Assembly: GCA_958298945.1 (NCBI GenBank)
Contig: OY282609.1
Coordinates: 13,870,326-13,934,325, forward strand
Reading direction: 5' to 3'
DNA: 64,000 nt
Source: Atherix ibis
Taxonomy: Eukaryota > Arthropoda > Insecta > Diptera > Athericidae
Shown here one piece after another: positions 12,953 to 23,018 of this stretch. Each line of letters begins with the position of its first letter. The stretch's first letter is position 1. The notes under the pieces are model-generated. The model saw nothing but the letters and a program-made list of their open reading frames with translations. It had not been told where the DNA came from and made no database searches. The position numbers and the translations under genes are program-made.

Positions 12953-14640
12953 TAAATTGACTATCACGAAATGAAAAAAAAAATTTAGGAAATAGGATGC
13001 GAGGGTAGATATTGTTACTATCATAGTTGAATGATTTAACTCATAGAGTTTGCGTTCACACGTGGAATTTAAAAAGCATCCCTAAAATAATAGTGAATTA
13101 TTTGCTCGTAATTTTATTTCTGAATGCATTCGGTGTGATAAGAATGAAGGTGCAGTTTATGAAAGGCATCGCTAAATAAGTATCTTGGGGATGAAAGTAA
13201 ATTTACCTTTACAAACGGTAGAAATCAGCACGTACTGAATTATATCTGAAAAGTTTGTTCTCTCCTCATCCTGTTATTTATAGCTTTGCTAACCACAATC
13301 CAAAAGTGATTACTTTCTTTACTGAATCAGCAGTTTTCATCCCCCACAGACATACTGGAAATTTTTTTTATAGGTAAAACTCTTAGAAGAAGTGACTAAA
13401 CTGAGTTCAAATTTACATTAGGGACCTAGTCATTCGTTTCTCCCCTTTGACCAATGACAGTTAGAATAACATCCTTTATTGAAGTTAAATATGACAAAAA
13501 CTATTACAAGACTAACATCCAAAATTGAAGTTTACTTTTGACATTATCGTTTATTTCTACCCTCACCCTTCAATAGTCCTTCCCTAAAATTCTCCATTTT
13601 AGTGATTTTCCAAATTTTTTTCTCTCTTACATCGTATACATTTAGTAATAAAAGTTAAATAAATACCCATAAAATGTACGTGCTATGAATTTATTTTTGG
13701 TTAGTTAAATATGGAATGTGCTAGTACAAAATTTGTGGATGAATTTGGATATTAGGCGGTAGCAGAGGAACATATCAATATGTTTATAGTGGGTCTATTC
13801 TGCATAATGATTTCTATTGAAATCGCAGTCGTACTACCAATAAAAGTTGGTGTTCTAAAAATTATGGAACAATTTTCGTCGACTCAGTCAATACACAGAA
13901 AAATATCTTCTTCAATTTGAATACGAATTTTAATGATGACTTTTATGGAAATCAAGAAAATATAATCACAATTTGTATTTGTACTTTGGAGAGGGGACTT
14001 ATTTTGGGGTTGATTTACAAACAAGTTTATTGCTTATTTATAAGAAAAAAAAATTGCGAGTTTTTTCTAAATTTCTACAATTGTTGATAAATTAAAATTA
14101 AAATAAGGAAAATAATTTGAATATGTAAAAGAAAAAAATAATTCCAAACACGAAATGTAATAAAATTTTGTCATAAATAGAAATATTGTAAAAAAGGAAT
14201 CTGACTATAGCTACATATCGAAGTACATCACGATCGGAAGGGGTGGGGGGGGGGGGTTGGCATATGTATATGACATATATATAATTATTAATAATAAATT
14301 TGCATTTTGATTATTGTTAAAAAAATATCCTATTTTCAATTTTGCCTTTATGGGGATAGAAGGAGAAACAAGTAATATTTTAATGAAAAATATTGAGTCC
14401 TGTTTATTAATAATTATGTACATGTCATGATAAAAAAATTTGAAATAAAAAATACTAAGAATATAATATTATTATTAGTGCCAGATTTTTGACAATAAGT
14501 AAAATCATATCTGTTGTATTTCGGTGTAGGTGACAAAATTTCAGGTGTGTGTATAATTTCGGTTTCTAGAAAAAGAAAAACATCTTGATTAGAAGGTCAT
14601 CGAAATAATTTGAGTAAAAAAAAAATATTCTCCGCTATAC
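12953..14640. other. AT-rich non-coding DNA
   Basis: No gene seen. A G homopolymer-rich patch lies at 14239-14256 (about 12 G in a row within 'gggtggggg'). The rest is featureless AT-rich sequence. Confidence 0.55.
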
Positions 14641-14966
14641 ACATTCAAGTATGTTTAATTTTAAAATGACTTTTGACCCACTTTTGGGTGAAAAAATCGA
14701 AGTTTGTCATTGCAGAAATAATGATATAATTTTGAATTTAAAAAAATCTATACTAAATACACTATAATCAATTTAAATTCTGGTTTAAGCTAGCCCTTAA
14801 TTCAATTTATAGTAGAATAAAAAAAGTATGGCTTGAACGATCTGCAAGGAGTTGAATATCAAGTTGGAAGTGTCTATTGATCCAATTGAAAAAATCTGGA
14901 CTAGACGCCCCAGAATTAGTTTAATTTTAAACTAATCTTTTGATTTAATTTTCAATTATATAAATA
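14641..14966. repeat. Degenerate 74-bp repeat, block 3 (left of mariner A)
   Basis: Worn monomers: 'atgacttttgacccactttt' near 14667, 'ggactagacgccccagaatt' near 14898 and 'aattttcaattata' near 14947. The same phrases occur after mariner A ('gaactagacgctttagag' 16121; 'atgacctttgacctaatttt' 16230), so A is inserted into this array. Confidence 0.5.
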
Positions 14967-16114
14967 TAGGGTGGTCCATCTAGCGGTTCCATTTTGAACT
15001 ACTATTTATTTAAAGTACTTGGAAGTAAAATGTCATCACGAATTGACAAATTATTAGTTGAAAGTCTGAATTTTACGAAATGGTAATCTATACGCTTGAA
15101 GAAAAATGGAAAATATTGAGAACTTACTTCCAATGTAGTGGGTCTTCAACCCAAACTGTGGTGGGTTGAAGGCTGTCTAAGACAGTGCGTAGGACCGAGA
15201 ATATTGCCGCCGTTGCTGAAAATGTCCTTGATCATCCATCAACATCAACTCGTCACCGTTCTCAGGAATTGACCATTTCTCGCACTTCTCTGTTGAGAAT
15301 TTTGCACAAAGACCTCGATATGAAAGCTTACAAAGTTCAATTAGTCTAACACTAAAGCCGCATGACCATCCGATGCGTTTTCGGTTTGCCCAATGTGCTC
15401 AAGATCAATTGGCCGAAGATGAGCATTTTTACTGAAAAATCATTTTTTCGGATGAGGCCCATTTCCACCTCGGTGGGTATGTCAATAAACAAAATTGTCG
15501 CATCTGGGGCTCAGAAAATCCATACGTCACCATGGAAAAGCCGATGCATCCACAACGAGTCACGGTTTGGTGCGGATTTTGGACTGAAGGCATCATTGGC
15601 CCGTTTTTCTTCGAAAATGTGGCATGCTCAACGAATTTTTGTTTCCAAAAGTTAAAGAGAATGGCATGGACGACATATGGTTTCAACAGGACGGGGTCAC
15701 TTGCCACACATCCAACGTAACAATCCAACTTTTGGGCACTGCTTTCGAAAACCAAAATTCTGATGTCAATTGGCCGCCTCGGAGCTGTGATTTGAGCCCG
15801 TTGGATTATCTTCTGTGGGGAGCCGTTAAGAATAAATGTTAAGCAAGCCATCCAGAGACAATTGAGGCCTTGAAACACGAAATCAAAATTGCCATTGAAG
15901 AGAAACAGGCCCGGACAATCGAAAATGTACTGAAAAATTGGGTCGAGCGAATGGGGTACTGTAACGCCAACCGTGGCAGTCATTTAAATGATGTTGTGTT
16001 TCATTCTTAAATTTCAAGGTTCAATCTTTCTAATAAAACCGGAAATTTGAAAAAATATAGACTTGTTTTTTTTTATTTACTTTTTAAAATAGAATTTCTA
16101 AATGGTCCACCCTG
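14967..16114 (+). mobile_element. Mariner A (rosa/DD41D-like), complete ends
   Basis: TIRs: 'tagggtggtccatct' at 14967 and the complement of 'aatggtccaccctg' ending at 16114. TA flanks both ends (14965-14966, 16115-16116). Length 1148 bp. It is inserted in the 74-bp repeat. Confidence 0.88.
15080..16010 (+). pseudogene. Mariner A transposase (rosa-like LDYxLWG group), broken
   Basis: Starts MVIYTLEEKW at 15080 and ends with 'SHLNDVVFHS' at 16010. Several stops and shifts fall between. Motifs seen: 'IIFSDEAHFHLGGYVNKQN' (15440-15500, first Asp), 'VTVWCGFW' (15560), 'IWFQQDGVTCHT' (15675, second Asp), 'NWPPRSCDLSPLDYLLWG' (15768, third Asp). As written, 37 residues separate the second and third Asp. 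Relatives of this motif type usually have 41, so A appears four residues short. A maT (DD37D) reading is the alternative. Confidence 0.8.
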
Positions 16115-16116
16115 TA

Positions 16117-16397
16117 TTATGAACTAGACGCTTTAGAGTATATAACATGTCATAGTATGGTACCTAGCGACGTTATTTTGAATGAAAAACTCTTGATTAA
16201 TTATTGTAGAATTTTTAATATGAAGTACAAAATGACCTTTGACCTAATTTTAAGTTTTCAAAGATCTGTATTTTATACTCAAAATTAAGTTAAATTAAAA
16301 AACCTAGTAGCTACCGATTCAGTTCATAGAGAAAGAAGAAAAAAGATGGCTTTTGACCTAATTTTGAATGAAGACACTCTAGCATTGGTTAAATTTC
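16117..16397. repeat. Degenerate 74-bp repeat, block 4 (between mariner A and Jockey copy 2)
   Basis: Two recognisable monomers carry 'atgacctttgacctaatttt' (16230) and 'atggcttttgacctaatttt' (16346). The block ends in 'aaatttcaagttcaaagtg', where Jockey copy 2 begins. The 'aagttcaaggt' junction equals the 'aattttaggt' junction at Jockey copy 1. Confidence 0.5.
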
Positions 16398-18260
16398 AAG
16401 TTCAAAGTGTCCTGCCAAATTTGTAAATGGGAAAGTTCATTGGGACATTTTTAGACAGAACTTAGACCAACAGATTCATTTACAACAAAGCCTTAAGAAC
16501 GTACAAGAAATAGACGATGCCGTAAATGACTTGACTGTTTGCATACAGAACTCAATCACTAACGCCCACATAACTCATAACAAACCAACCATACGACAAC
16601 ATGACTATAATCTTCCGCAAAAAATGCGCAGCTTGATAAGCGAGAAACGTCGAGCCAGGGCCCAGTGGCAACGTTCAAGAATGCCAAATGAGCAGAAAAA
16701 ACTGAACCAACTACAACGAGAACTGAAACAAGAAATAATTAATTATAATATCGAACGATTTACTGAATACGCAGAATCACTGAGTCACTCTGGACAGCTA
16801 CCCGACGAATTCTCAAATACAAAACAGCTACACACCCGCTCCGGAATACCGACGGAACCTGAGCAAAAACGGATAAACAGAAAGCCGACATCTTCGGCAA
16901 ACACTTAGAAAACATCTTTAACCCTCACGAAGATGTCCAAGACATTCTGCATGACGAACAAATATTCCGACAAATATCAACCCAGTTGCCCATAAGTCCA
17001 CCTCCTAAGTTTTTCACTCCTTCCGAAGTTAAATTCACAATAGAACACCTTTCCAATAAAAAAAGCCCCACGATATGACCTAATAACTTCAGAAATACTG
17101 AAGCAAATTTCCAAAAAAAACCCTCGTCCTTATAACCTTTATTTATAAAAGTATCCTCCGCACATCAGTTTTTCCTTCCCTGTGGAAGTTTTCCATAATT
17201 AAGATGATCCCAAAAACCAATAAGCCCAAAAACCTTCCTACCTTATATAGACATATAAGCCTCCTTCCCATGTTATCAAAAATCCCATTTTTGAAACCGA
17301 GGGTGTCAATAATCCCATTTTTGAAACCAAGTCGACTACATAGCGTGTTCGCTAGAGCGAAAGGAACACTGCCCAGGAGTGTTTCTTGACATTTCGCTTG
17401 CTTTCGACCGTGTATGGCACCCTGGATTGCTTTGGAAGTTGCAGCGAGTCCTACCCTCGAGTTATTTCCACATCCTTAAGTCTTATCTCTCAGACCGATA
17501 TTTTCAGGTAGCAGAAAATATTGAGTACTCTGACATTTATCCAATTTCCGCCGGTGTCCCTCAAGGAAGTATCCTAAGTCCTATCCTATATAACATTTAT
17601 ACCCATGACATTCCTTGCCACAACAACATCCTAACCGCAACATATGCTGACGATACAGCTATCCTGACACATAACAAAAATCCTTACACAGCCATTAGTA
17701 TCCTACAGAACCATATCCACTCCTTAGAAACTTGGTTCAAAAGGTGGAGAGTGAAGGTAAATGAGCAAAAATCTGCTCATGTAACTTTCACACTCTGCCG
17801 AGAACAAATTCCCGACATAACCCTAAACGGCAGTATTATTCCACAAAAAAATAGCGTACGTTACCTTGGACTTATATACGACAAACGGTTAACCTGGAAC
17901 CTTCATACGAAAACTAAAAGACGTGAACTTAACGGACGATACAAACAATTATTACGTCTTCTAGACAGTAAATCAAAACTTACAACAACAAGTAAACTAT
18001 TACTATACAATACGGTTCTGAAACCAATATGGACATATGGTCTAGAACTTTGGGGGTCGAGTAAGCATTCCAACTCCCTTCCAATCTAATCCCTACAATC
18101 CCGAATCCTTCGTAAAATTGGCAATGCCCCCTTTTATGTGCGAAACACTGTTATCCACCGTGACCTAAATGTTCCATTTATTCGTGAACTATGCATTTCC
18201 CGATATTTTTTATTTTTTATTTTTTTTTTTCTGTTAAGATTAATGAGGTACAGGGGGAAC

Positions 18261-18311
18261 GGTAAAAATCCCGCATAACTCCTGCCAGGTGAGTTATGCG
18301 GGATTTTTACC
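18261..18311. repeat. Perfect 20-bp hairpin in the R1 3' UTR
   Basis: The arms 18261-18280 and 18292-18311 are exact reverse complements with an 11-nt loop (18281-18291). It lies between the end of R1 coding homology and the poly-A side. It may be a 3' UTR RNA structure used for RT recognition, but that role is inferred from position only. Confidence 0.8.
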
Positions 18312-18399
18312 TCGCTAAAACCTAACCTGCACCTCTGATCTTGCTCCCGGAACGATGGTTCCCCGGCGACACTCTTTGTAAATACTACTGCGCCGGGGC

Positions 18400-19560
18400 G
18401 TTCTTGTTTGATACTACTGCTGTCCCGATGTTATGACGCCTCGCGGCCTATTCTTCGTACGTTGTGTGGAGATCCTTACTCTGCAATTCTGTTCCAAGCC
18501 GATTGGCACTTCAGCATGCACTCCACTATATTTTCTGGACTGATGGAATGCTCCAGATATCTCTCCAGCTCCACCTGCGTCTCCTCATAGAGGGGGCACT
18601 GGAAGAACACGTGTTCTGCGTCTTCGATCACATCGCGGCAAATAATGACAGTTTGGGGAGTCAGTTCTCTTGAATCTGTGCAAGTATGCCCGAAAGCATC
18701 CATGCCCAGTCAAGAGTTGGGTGATGTAACACCCGACTTCCCCGTGCAGGCGAGTGACCCTTTTGGTAACATGTGGGATCAGCCGATGAGTCCACCGACC
18801 CTTCGTCGAGTTGTCCTATCTCTCTTCCCAGAGGCGAAGACTCTCGGGTCGCTCCTCTTCATAGAGGATCTTTCGCCGCTCTTCCTTCTTCCTACGATGT
18901 TGGCGTTCCCGCTCTCCTGCCAGAACGTCGATGGGTGGGCATGATGCCACGATGTTGACCGCATCGTGCGATACCGTTCGGTATGCTGACGCCGCTCTGA
19001 TCGCTGAGAGCCGCTGGACTGATGTCATTGTCTTGCGGTATGTTGTAAGCTCTAGCGATTTCGCCCACACTAGTGCTCCGTATAGCAGGACGGAGGTAAC
19101 CACAGTTGCCAGTAGTCGCCTTCGGATTTGCCTGGGGCCTCCGATATTGGGCATTATCCGCGAAAGTGCGCCCTGTACAGCTGATGCCTTCCTGCTGACG
19201 CTGGAGATGTGCTCCTTGTAGTTGAGTCTGGCATCCAAGACCACTCCTAGATACCGGATGTAGGGTAGCGACCGGATGTCGTGATCGCCTACTCTTATGG
19301 TGATGGTCTCCATTTTCTGCCGGCTACTCACAAGGAGTGCCTCGGTCTTATGTTCCGCCAAAGACAGGTCTGCCGATGTGATCCACTGTCTTATGCTCCG
19401 GATGGTGGTGGAGAATGCGGCTTCCAGTTCCTCTAGGTGTTTGGCTACCAGGACAACCGCTACGTCGTCCGCGAAAGCCACGAGTGTTGTGTTCGTCGGT
19501 AATTCCAGATGGAGTAGGCCGTCGTACATGACGTTCCACAAGAGTGGCCCCAGGACAGAG
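18400..19560 (-). pseudogene. R1-type ORF2, C-terminal half (RT palm to Cys-His motif)
   Basis: Enters RT at 'SGSVLGPLLWN', just after the expected AGVPQG; the first residues of the long open frame (up to 19598) belong to the Jockey host. The catalytic motif is 'VAFADDVAV' near 19480. The frame stays open to about 18816, where a TGA replaces the Trp of 'WEERW'. It resumes in other frames with 'HRLIPHVTK' and, at 18703-18476, 'IEDAEHVFFQCPLYEE', the Cys-His tail usual in R1-type elements. Domains upstream (endonuclease, RT fingers) are missing. Confidence 0.85.
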
Positions 19561-19856
19561 CCCGATATAAAAAATTCCATTCGCATCCATCCTTCCACCC
19601 TAATCCTTTAGGAAGGGAACTTTTCACTCCCACCCTTCCAGTATACACCCATCGACGTTTAAAACGGCGATGGCCGAGAGATTCTCTAAAATTATAAAAT
19701 AAAATTACCCTGTTCTAGAGGTAACATCGATAGGTGTTTTTCTCCACATGTCTTCATGTCCTTGTATATTCCCGTAAAAAATCTGCTTGTTACTAGCATA
19801 AGTAGTTGTAGATAAAATTTAAAATTAAAAAAAAGAAAGAAAAAAAGTTCAAAGTG

Positions 19857-20010
19857 CTTATCGACCTAAACTTTTTATATAAGCGTCTTTATATCAGGAC
19901 TCTAAACTTTAAGTTCAGGAATCTATTGAGTTGATTTTGAACCAACAAAATCTTAGTTTCTATGCTCTGTAGTTGGCCTAATTTTTTGAAAAGCTGCCAT
20001 TGTCCTTATT
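19857..20010. repeat. Degenerate 74-bp repeat, block 5 (right of Jockey copy 2)
   Basis: After the target duplication the text continues 'cttatcgacctaaacttttt', 'aactttaagttcaggaatc' and 'ttgattttgaaccaac', which fits worn monomers like those left of the insertion. Confidence 0.4.
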
Positions 20011-20020
20011 TAAAGTAGAG

Positions 20021-20056
20021 AAAACAATAAAGGGTTAAACAACCCTTTATTGTTTT
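20021..20056. repeat. Perfect 16-bp palindrome with 4-nt loop
   Basis: 'aaaacaataaagggtt' (20021-20036), loop 'aaac', and its exact complement (20041-20056). It would form a strong cruciform or RNA hairpin. No T-tract terminator context, gene or flanking target duplication was seen. Confidence 0.8.
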
Positions 20057-21982
20057 TAAAAAAATTGTTTGCTTATTAAAATAAAATTCAATATTTGTAA
20101 TTATAATCCAAGAATGGAACGTATTTCCGAAACCACATCATAATAATAATAACTAAATCTCGTTGGAAACCGATTAGCACTAAAAGACTGTTAAAATTTA
20201 ATAAAAATTATTTGATTTTTTCATACTCCACCGAGACCTGTTAATCAATTCATTTCACAAAAAATCGGAACTTTTCGAAATCACAACAATTTTACCAAAT
20301 ATTATTGAATTATAAAACAAACAGCAAGATTTATTTACGAAAAAAAAAAGTAAATTTACTTAATAGTAAACAACCTGTCGATCATAATATTTCATTTAGA
20401 ATACGTTCGCTAATCAGATCGTCATACTACTAAGAATAAGCCTACTTTTTAATTAGCACCCTTTAAGAAATCAATTTATTTATGCAAAAAACCTTACAGA
20501 ATGGTAAATATTTACTATAAAAAAATTAACAAATTCCATTTGTGGTCAGCAGGTAATATTTGGGAAGAAAAAATTGAATTAGATGTAAAAATCAAACAGT
20601 TTTTATGACAAAAAGTCTGTTAAAAATATGCTTCGAATTGAAATCGTATTCAAACTCACTAAAATTAAAAATGGTTGGTTAGATGGCCGTGGCGCGGGGG
20701 GGGGGGTTACTTAAATTATTAATTTACTGCCGAAAAAATATACGCATTCTAAAAATTTGGAGTTTTCAAAATAGATTAAATAAAAATTGACCAGCTACTA
20801 ACCCAGTTAACTACCACAAAACAGGAACAAAAAGATGGCAGGACTTTTCATATAGTCGTATTTACTTTGGTAGGCTTTGATATTTATTTTGTATTCGAGC
20901 TAATGGAAAAATGAATTTAAGAGAAAGGCTGGGATTCCAACAGTTTTCAGTGGATACAAATTTAGTGGTCAGTTTCAGTGGTTTGCCTAACCAACCACAT
21001 AATGTTTTGGGAACATGTCGTTCTCGTTTTGTAAACATATCTCTCCCCATTGACATTTTGTATCTTGTCGACAATCCCAAACTGAACCCGTATCCCCAAC
21101 TCACTCGATCCGTCCAACAACCCAGTCGACCGTCACCACTTTTCAAACGATTCGTACGCACTTAAAGTCTATACCGAAACCCAAACGATTGTTGTTTACA
21201 AATTTTATAAAATCTCCAAATTTGTATTATTCTTTGAAAATGGGATTATTAATGGTGGCATTTCAACTAAATTGTTATTTTTACCCCCCTTTTAGCCGTT
21301 TACAAAAATAAAAAGTCACTAGCTTACCAAAACTAAATAACAAGTGAACAAACTGAAAATTATTTTAAAATCTCTACACTTTTTCTCTAAGAGGGAAGTT
21401 TTAGCACAAAAAAAAGGGTGTTTATAAATACATAAACCCCAATTAAGATGGGAAATGGGATTCATATACAGCACTAGTCTATGGCGAGATGAATTACTGT
21501 AAATTAGCAAAGGGATTTTTCTAGCTAAAAAATAAATTGTTTAAATGGGAATATTTTTGTTTTGTTTTAAGTAAGTGAGTTAGTGAGTTTAGTGCATAAT
21601 ATTAATTAACATTCAATTTGGTGTTAATAATTAAAAATAATTTGAACAAATTTTCAGTATAAGTTTATTTTTGTGTATGTCCTTTGAAAATTTTAAGTTG
21701 TTGTTAAGTCCTTTTATGCATAGTTTTTTGTATTCCAATATTTACTGGAAATCACGAAAAAGCTGAAATCCAATACGAAATTCTGTGAAGCAGACGGAAT
21801 ATGAAAAAAAAGACTCTATATTTATTTTTTTAAGTACAATTTAAGTGACACGAAAAAAAAATGTTTGTTAAGTAACTGATTTTCTTAAATAAATTTTAAA
21901 GAAATAAGTACTCGTTTGGTAAAAGAAAATCTCCAAGACGAGAGAGGGTCCAAGTATTGTTAATAATTATAGGGAAATTATA
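20057..21982. other. AT-rich non-coding DNA
   Basis: No gene seen. A G-run lies at 20694-20707. The open frames around 20860-21165 overlap on both strands and show no domain; they are probably chance in a slightly GC-richer patch. Confidence 0.5.
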
Positions 21983-22099
21983 TAGGGTTTTCCAATAAGA
22001 GTGATATAATTTCTAAGTGACGTTTCGGCCATTAATAATATGTCATAACCTGTTTTTTTCTTTACTGTATTTAATAATGTTTGCAATTTTATCATAAAG

Positions 22100-22903
22100 A
22101 GATATGCGCAAGAACAACACTTACAAATTATTCAATTTTCTTATCAAAATAATCGTTCCCCAATTGCAACTTTTCGTGCGCTTTTGCCGTTTTATGGTCG
22201 TAATAATCGTCCAACTATGCTCGCTATTCGTCGAATTGTTAAAAATTTCAACAATGTTTATGGATATAAGCCCAAATCCTTTCTCAAAATCCACCACCAC
22301 GACCTGGTGGATTTTGAGAAAGGATTTGGCCTTGCATCCGTACAAAATTGTTATCACTCAAGAGCTGTAAACGTCGTGAATTTGCTGATTTTGTCTTGGA
22401 ACAACTTGAAAACTATAACGATTTTTTTAAGAAAATCATCTTCTCCGATGAGGCTCACTTTCATCTGAGTGGTGCGGTAAATAAACAAAACTGTCGATTC
22501 TGGTGCGAAGAAAATCCACAAATTATTCATGAACACCCATTACATTCACCTAACCAACTTTTTATGGCCGAAATTGGAAGAAGTTCATCTTGACAACATC
22601 TGGTTCCAACAAGACGGGGCTATGTGCCACACAGCACGCGCAACAACCGAATTATTGCGAGAAAAGTTTGGAGATTCGATTATTTCAATAAATTTTGACA
22701 TTGACTATTTCTTGTGGGGTTATTTGAAGTCATTCGCCGTTAGCAATAAGTCAGACTCTCTTCAAGTTTTAGAAGTCAATATTGAACGTGCTATTCATGA
22801 CATACGACTTGATTTAGTGGAAAAAGTGCTCGAAAATTGGGTTTATCTAATTCGTTCCTGCAAAAAAAGTCGTGGAGGCCATTTGAATGACGATTTATTC
22901 TGA
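22100..22903 (+). pseudogene. Mariner J transposase, internally deleted and rearranged
   Basis: N-terminal text 'YAQEQHLQIIQFSYQNNRS' and 'FYGRNNRPTMLAIRRIVKNF' runs to about 22250. The next ~60 residues expected in the family are missing, replaced by an inverted copy of downstream sequence. It resumes at 'WWILRKDLALHPYKIVITQE' (22305-22365), 'FADFVLEQLEN', 'IIFSDEAHFHLSGAVNKQN' (22434) and, after a deletion, 'IWFQQDGAMCHT' (22598). The stretch before 'IDYFLWGYLK' (22702) has lost the 'WPPRSCDLTPL' segment. It ends 'RGGHLNDDLF' at 22903. Not functional. Confidence 0.82.
22272..22329. repeat. 25-bp foldback inside mariner J
   Basis: The arms 22272-22296 and 22305-22329 are exact reverse complements with an 8-nt loop. 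The right arm is genuine transposase coding sequence (WWILRKDL). The left arm is its inverted copy, placed where other coding sequence should be. Confidence 0.85.
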
Positions 22904-23018
22904 ATTTAATTGTGTCGATTGTACTTTACATTAAATAAAAAACATTTGAATTTCCTTAACAATTAGTGTGTTTTTTTTTGTTTAAAAGAAATCATATCAC
23001 TCTTATTCGAAAACCCTT

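Larger units (their letters stand above)
18207..19560 (-). mobile_element. R1-clade non-LTR retrotransposon, 5'-truncated, nested in Jockey copy 2
   Basis: Flanked by an 8-bp target duplication 'cccgatat' (18199-18206 and 19561-19568) belonging to the Jockey sequence. The T-rich left edge (18208-18231) is the poly-A tail of a minus-strand insertion. It is notably GC-richer than its surroundings and better preserved than the host Jockey, so it is the younger insertion. Clade is inferred from the RT and Cys-His wording. Confidence 0.88.
16410..19684 (+). pseudogene. Jockey-type ORF2, copy 2, interrupted
   Basis: The linker is read open at 16531-16908. A damaged stretch follows. RT palm is open at 17379-18089 with 'FLDISLAFDRVWHPGLL', 'SAGVPQGSILSPILYN' (17550) and catalytic 'YADDTAIL' (17644), then 'YGLELWGSSKHSN' (18038). 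A stop sits at 18089, and the R1 insertion at 18207 removes continuity. The C terminus is recovered at 19569-19684. A 30-bp direct duplication (17281 and 17311, 'aatcccatttttgaaacc') replaces normal sequence before RT. Protein similarity to copy 1 is roughly 55-60% by eye, so the copies are not recent sisters. Confidence 0.85.
16410..19844 (+). mobile_element. Jockey-clade retrotransposon, copy 2, split by an R1 element
   Basis: The target duplication is exact: 'aagttcaaagtg' at 16398-16409 and again at 19845-19856, directly after an A-rich tail (about 19817-19844). The element is 5'-truncated at the same internal position as copy 1. An R1-type element (18207-19560) lies inside it. The Jockey sequence resumes at 19569 ('aaaaaattccattcgcatcc') and gives the C-terminal region and 3' UTR. 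Confidence 0.9.
21983..23018 (+). mobile_element. Mariner J (rosa/DD41D-like), complete ends, internal damage
   Basis: TIRs of at least 28 bp: 'tagggttttccaataagagt' at 21983 and the complement of 'actcttattcgaaaaccctt' ending at 23018, with few mismatches. TA flanks both ends (21981-21982, 23019-23020). At 1036 bp it is shorter than a full copy, matching the internal deletions. Confidence 0.88.

Noticed and set aside
18816..19598. Start of the 260-codon frame at its first Met
   Set aside because: The first ~11 residues are reverse-read Jockey sequence outside the R1 target duplication; R1 homology begins at SGSVLGP.
14239..20707. G-runs at 14239 and 20694 as quadruplex regulatory sites
   Set aside because: Single homopolymer runs without four spaced G-tracts or a nearby gene.
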